DNA of 6,959 bases, taken from positions 1 to 6,959 of the forward strand of contig CABQMV010000104.1 of assembly GCA_902465325.1 (NCBI GenBank). The letters are read 5' to 3'. The first letter of the stretch is position 1. Each line of letters opens with the position of its first letter. The notes below the pieces were generated by a model. It did no database searches. It was not told where the DNA came from and worked only from the letters and a program-made list of their open reading frames with translations. The position numbers were made by a program, and so were the translations under genes. The DNA is from an uncultured Oscillospiraceae bacterium (GTDB lineage: Bacteria > Bacillota > Clostridia > UBA1212 > SIG427). Shown here piece by piece: positions 5,952 to 6,959 of this stretch.

Positions 5952-6005
5952 TCAATGCTTTTCACTTTCAAGCCGAAACTCAAAATAGAAATAAATCATT
6001 TACTG
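5952..6005 (-). promoter_or_regulatory. Operon leader with a possible 15-codon leader peptide
   Basis: From the expected transcription start (about 6004) the leader contains ATG at 5999-5997 opening a frame MIYFYFEFRLESEKH, which stops at 5954-5952. Five of its codons 3-8 are Phe or Tyr. There is no Shine-Dalgarno site and the ATG lies only a few nt from the predicted start, so translation is doubtful. The stop codon lies close to the terminator stem. Just upstream, 5965-5957 (GTGAAAAGC) can pair with 5942-5936 (GCTTCAC) with two bulged A residues, which would block the terminator's lower stem. Confidence 0.25.
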
Positions 6006-6010
6006 GTGTC

Positions 6011-6039
6011 AGTGTAGCACATCCGAAGATAAAAAGCAA
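6011..6039 (-). promoter_or_regulatory. Sigma-A type extended -10 promoter for the operon
   Basis: On the minus strand the -35 TTGCTT (6039-6034) is followed by exactly 17 nt and the -10 TACACT (6016-6011), with a TG extension (TGC at 6019-6017). The predicted start is near 6004. It lies 35 nt past the AraC stop and points at the five-gene operon. I could not find a comparable promoter between the terminator at 5894 and the first gene. Activation by the neighbouring AraC protein is plausible, but no obvious paired operator is seen. Confidence 0.65.
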
Positions 6040-6073
6040 GTCCTTTTTATTTCATTTGTATTTAATTAACAAT

Positions 6074-6959
6074 TCAGAAAATATTGTTCTGTTTCCGCCG
6101 AAAAACCTCGGGAGACATATTGCTCATTGCTTTAAAAAAAGTACAAAAGTTCTGGGAAGAGGATAGTCCAATAGCCTGAGCAATTTCTTTTCCAGACAGA
6201 TCCGTAAACCGCAGCAGCTCCTTTGCGGTTTCAAACCTTTTAAGCCGAATATATTCTCTGAAGCTCATGGAAAAATAAGCAGAAAATAGTTTTTCAATAT
6301 GGAGCGGATTTATATAAAAGTTTTCATACAGAGATTGTAAAGTAATCGGTTCTTTCAAATGGCAATCAATGTATTTCAGCAGACGTTTAAAGTCCTCCGG
6401 TATTTGTTTTCTCCCATGGCAATTCATATCGGCGCTATATACCACCTCCTCCAAAATTTGCAACAAGCCCAGAAATAAGCTTCTGGCCCGAAAACACCAA
6501 TACCAATCAGGCCGGTTTCTTAGCTCCTGCTTTAATTTTAAAATAAGATTTAAAAATCTGCCAGCGTATTTTGTATGAAGCACAAAATACTTTTTTGAAA
6601 GCTCCTCACAAAGGAACGGCTTTAATTGACAATAGGCATGCCGGGTACAGAGATCCCCGTATCCCTCCTCCTTATATCTGTAAACCGTTTTCAAGGTAAG
6701 CTTTTTATCCAAAAGGGCTGTATCAAAAGAAACGGTATACAGTCTGGTATGGGCATGAACAGACTGTATACAAAACAGATCCCGACTACTCAGACAAATC
6801 ATGTCAGGTGCATAAAGGATTAACGGGTTTTGATTCAACCTGGCAGAAGCTCCGCCTTTATACATCAAAAGGATTGTAAAGAAATCCTTTGACCGCAAAA
6901 GCTCCCTGCACGACTCTTCTTCGTACCCCTGTACCGAAATTGGAACAAGATTATCAGAC
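6074..6959 (-). CDS. AraC/XylS-family transcriptional regulator, N-terminus outside window
   Basis: The frame is open from the window edge to TGA at 6076-6074, giving 294 visible residues; no start is seen, and the TTG at 6898 is internal. The first part (SDNLVPISVQGYEEE, then FFTILLMYKGGASARLN, LILYAPDMICLSS) has the look of an AraC N-terminal cupin-like sensing arm. The last 100 residues are a typical double helix-turn-helix: ITLQSLYENFYINPLHIEKLFSAYF is the first, and LSGKEIAQAIGLSSSQNFCTFFKAMSNMSPEVFRRKQ is the second with its conserved F-x-x-x-F-K...SP-x-x-F/Y-R end. The linker FREYIRLKRFETAKELL also fits. It is co-oriented with the operon and directly upstream, so it is the likely local regulator. 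The signal it senses is unknown. Confidence 0.9.
   Translation of the reverse strand, partial: SDNLVPISVQGYEEESCRELLRSKDFFTILLMYKGGASARLNQNPLILYAPDMICLSSRDLFCIQSVHAHTRLYTVSFDTALLDKKLTLKTVYRYKEEGYGDLCTRHAYCQLKPFLCEELSKKYFVLHTKYAGRFLNLILKLKQELRNRPDWYWCFRARSLFLGLLQILEEVVYSADMNCHGRKQIPEDFKRLLKYIDCHLKEPITLQSLYENFYINPLHIEKLFSAYFSMSFREYIRLKRFETAKELLRFTDLSGKEIAQAIGLSSSQNFCTFFKAMSNMSPEVFRRKQNNIF

Noticed and set aside
5822..6073. T-box or known riboswitch in the operon leader
   Set aside because: No T-box sequence (TGGnACC-like) or conserved riboswitch core is visible, and the leader is short.
6896..6898. TTG at 6898 as the AraC start
   Set aside because: The frame continues open upstream to the window edge with plausible protein sequence and there is no convincing ribosome binding site before the TTG, so the true start is outside.

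Overview
The window looks like a piece of a low-GC Firmicute chromosome, most likely a gut Clostridia/Lachnospiraceae-type organism. This rests on AT-rich codon use, strong AGGAGG-type ribosome binding sites, short spacers between genes, and an integrase of a style common in that group. It is inference from sequence style, not a database match. Every convincing gene is on the minus strand, so transcription runs from high to low coordinates.

Right end (about 6074-6959): an AraC/XylS-type transcriptional regulator whose N-terminus lies outside the window. Next comes a 250-bp gap (5822-6073). It holds a good extended -10 promoter firing away from the regulator, a leader of about 110 nt with a possible 15-codon peptide rich in Phe and Tyr, and a strong intrinsic terminator ahead of the next gene. 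This layout resembles an attenuator.

Centre (1304-5821): a tight five-gene operon. Its order is two tandem BtrH_N-type (butirosin biosynthesis protein H-like, C39-peptidase-fold) proteins, each keeping a Cys/His/Asp set; a LamG/concanavalin-like jelly-roll protein without a signal peptide; a single-pass membrane protein with an outside domain I do not recognise; and an unusual fusion of an acyl-carrier-like domain with a PaaK/F390-synthetase-like adenylate-forming domain. In that fusion the phosphopantetheine serine is replaced by proline, the P-loop and A5 residues are lost, and the C-terminal lid domain is missing. A 19-bp perfect hairpin (1179-1230) ends the operon. In butirosin synthesis BtrH takes its acyl group from an acyl carrier protein, so BtrH-like proteins beside a carrier/ligase-like protein make biological sense. 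The carrier/ligase here looks catalytically dead, however, and LamG and membrane partners are not part of the butirosin pathway. I do not recognise the operon as a described system. It is the best candidate for something new in this window.

Left end (1-1110): the edge of a mobile element. It carries the N-terminal 264 residues of a tyrosine recombinase running off the window, preceded by about 300 bp of non-coding DNA packed with inverted and direct repeats. Three copies of an ATTRTCCCGAAT core stand out as probable recombinase or attachment sites. A more GC-rich block at 1081-1150 is unexplained.
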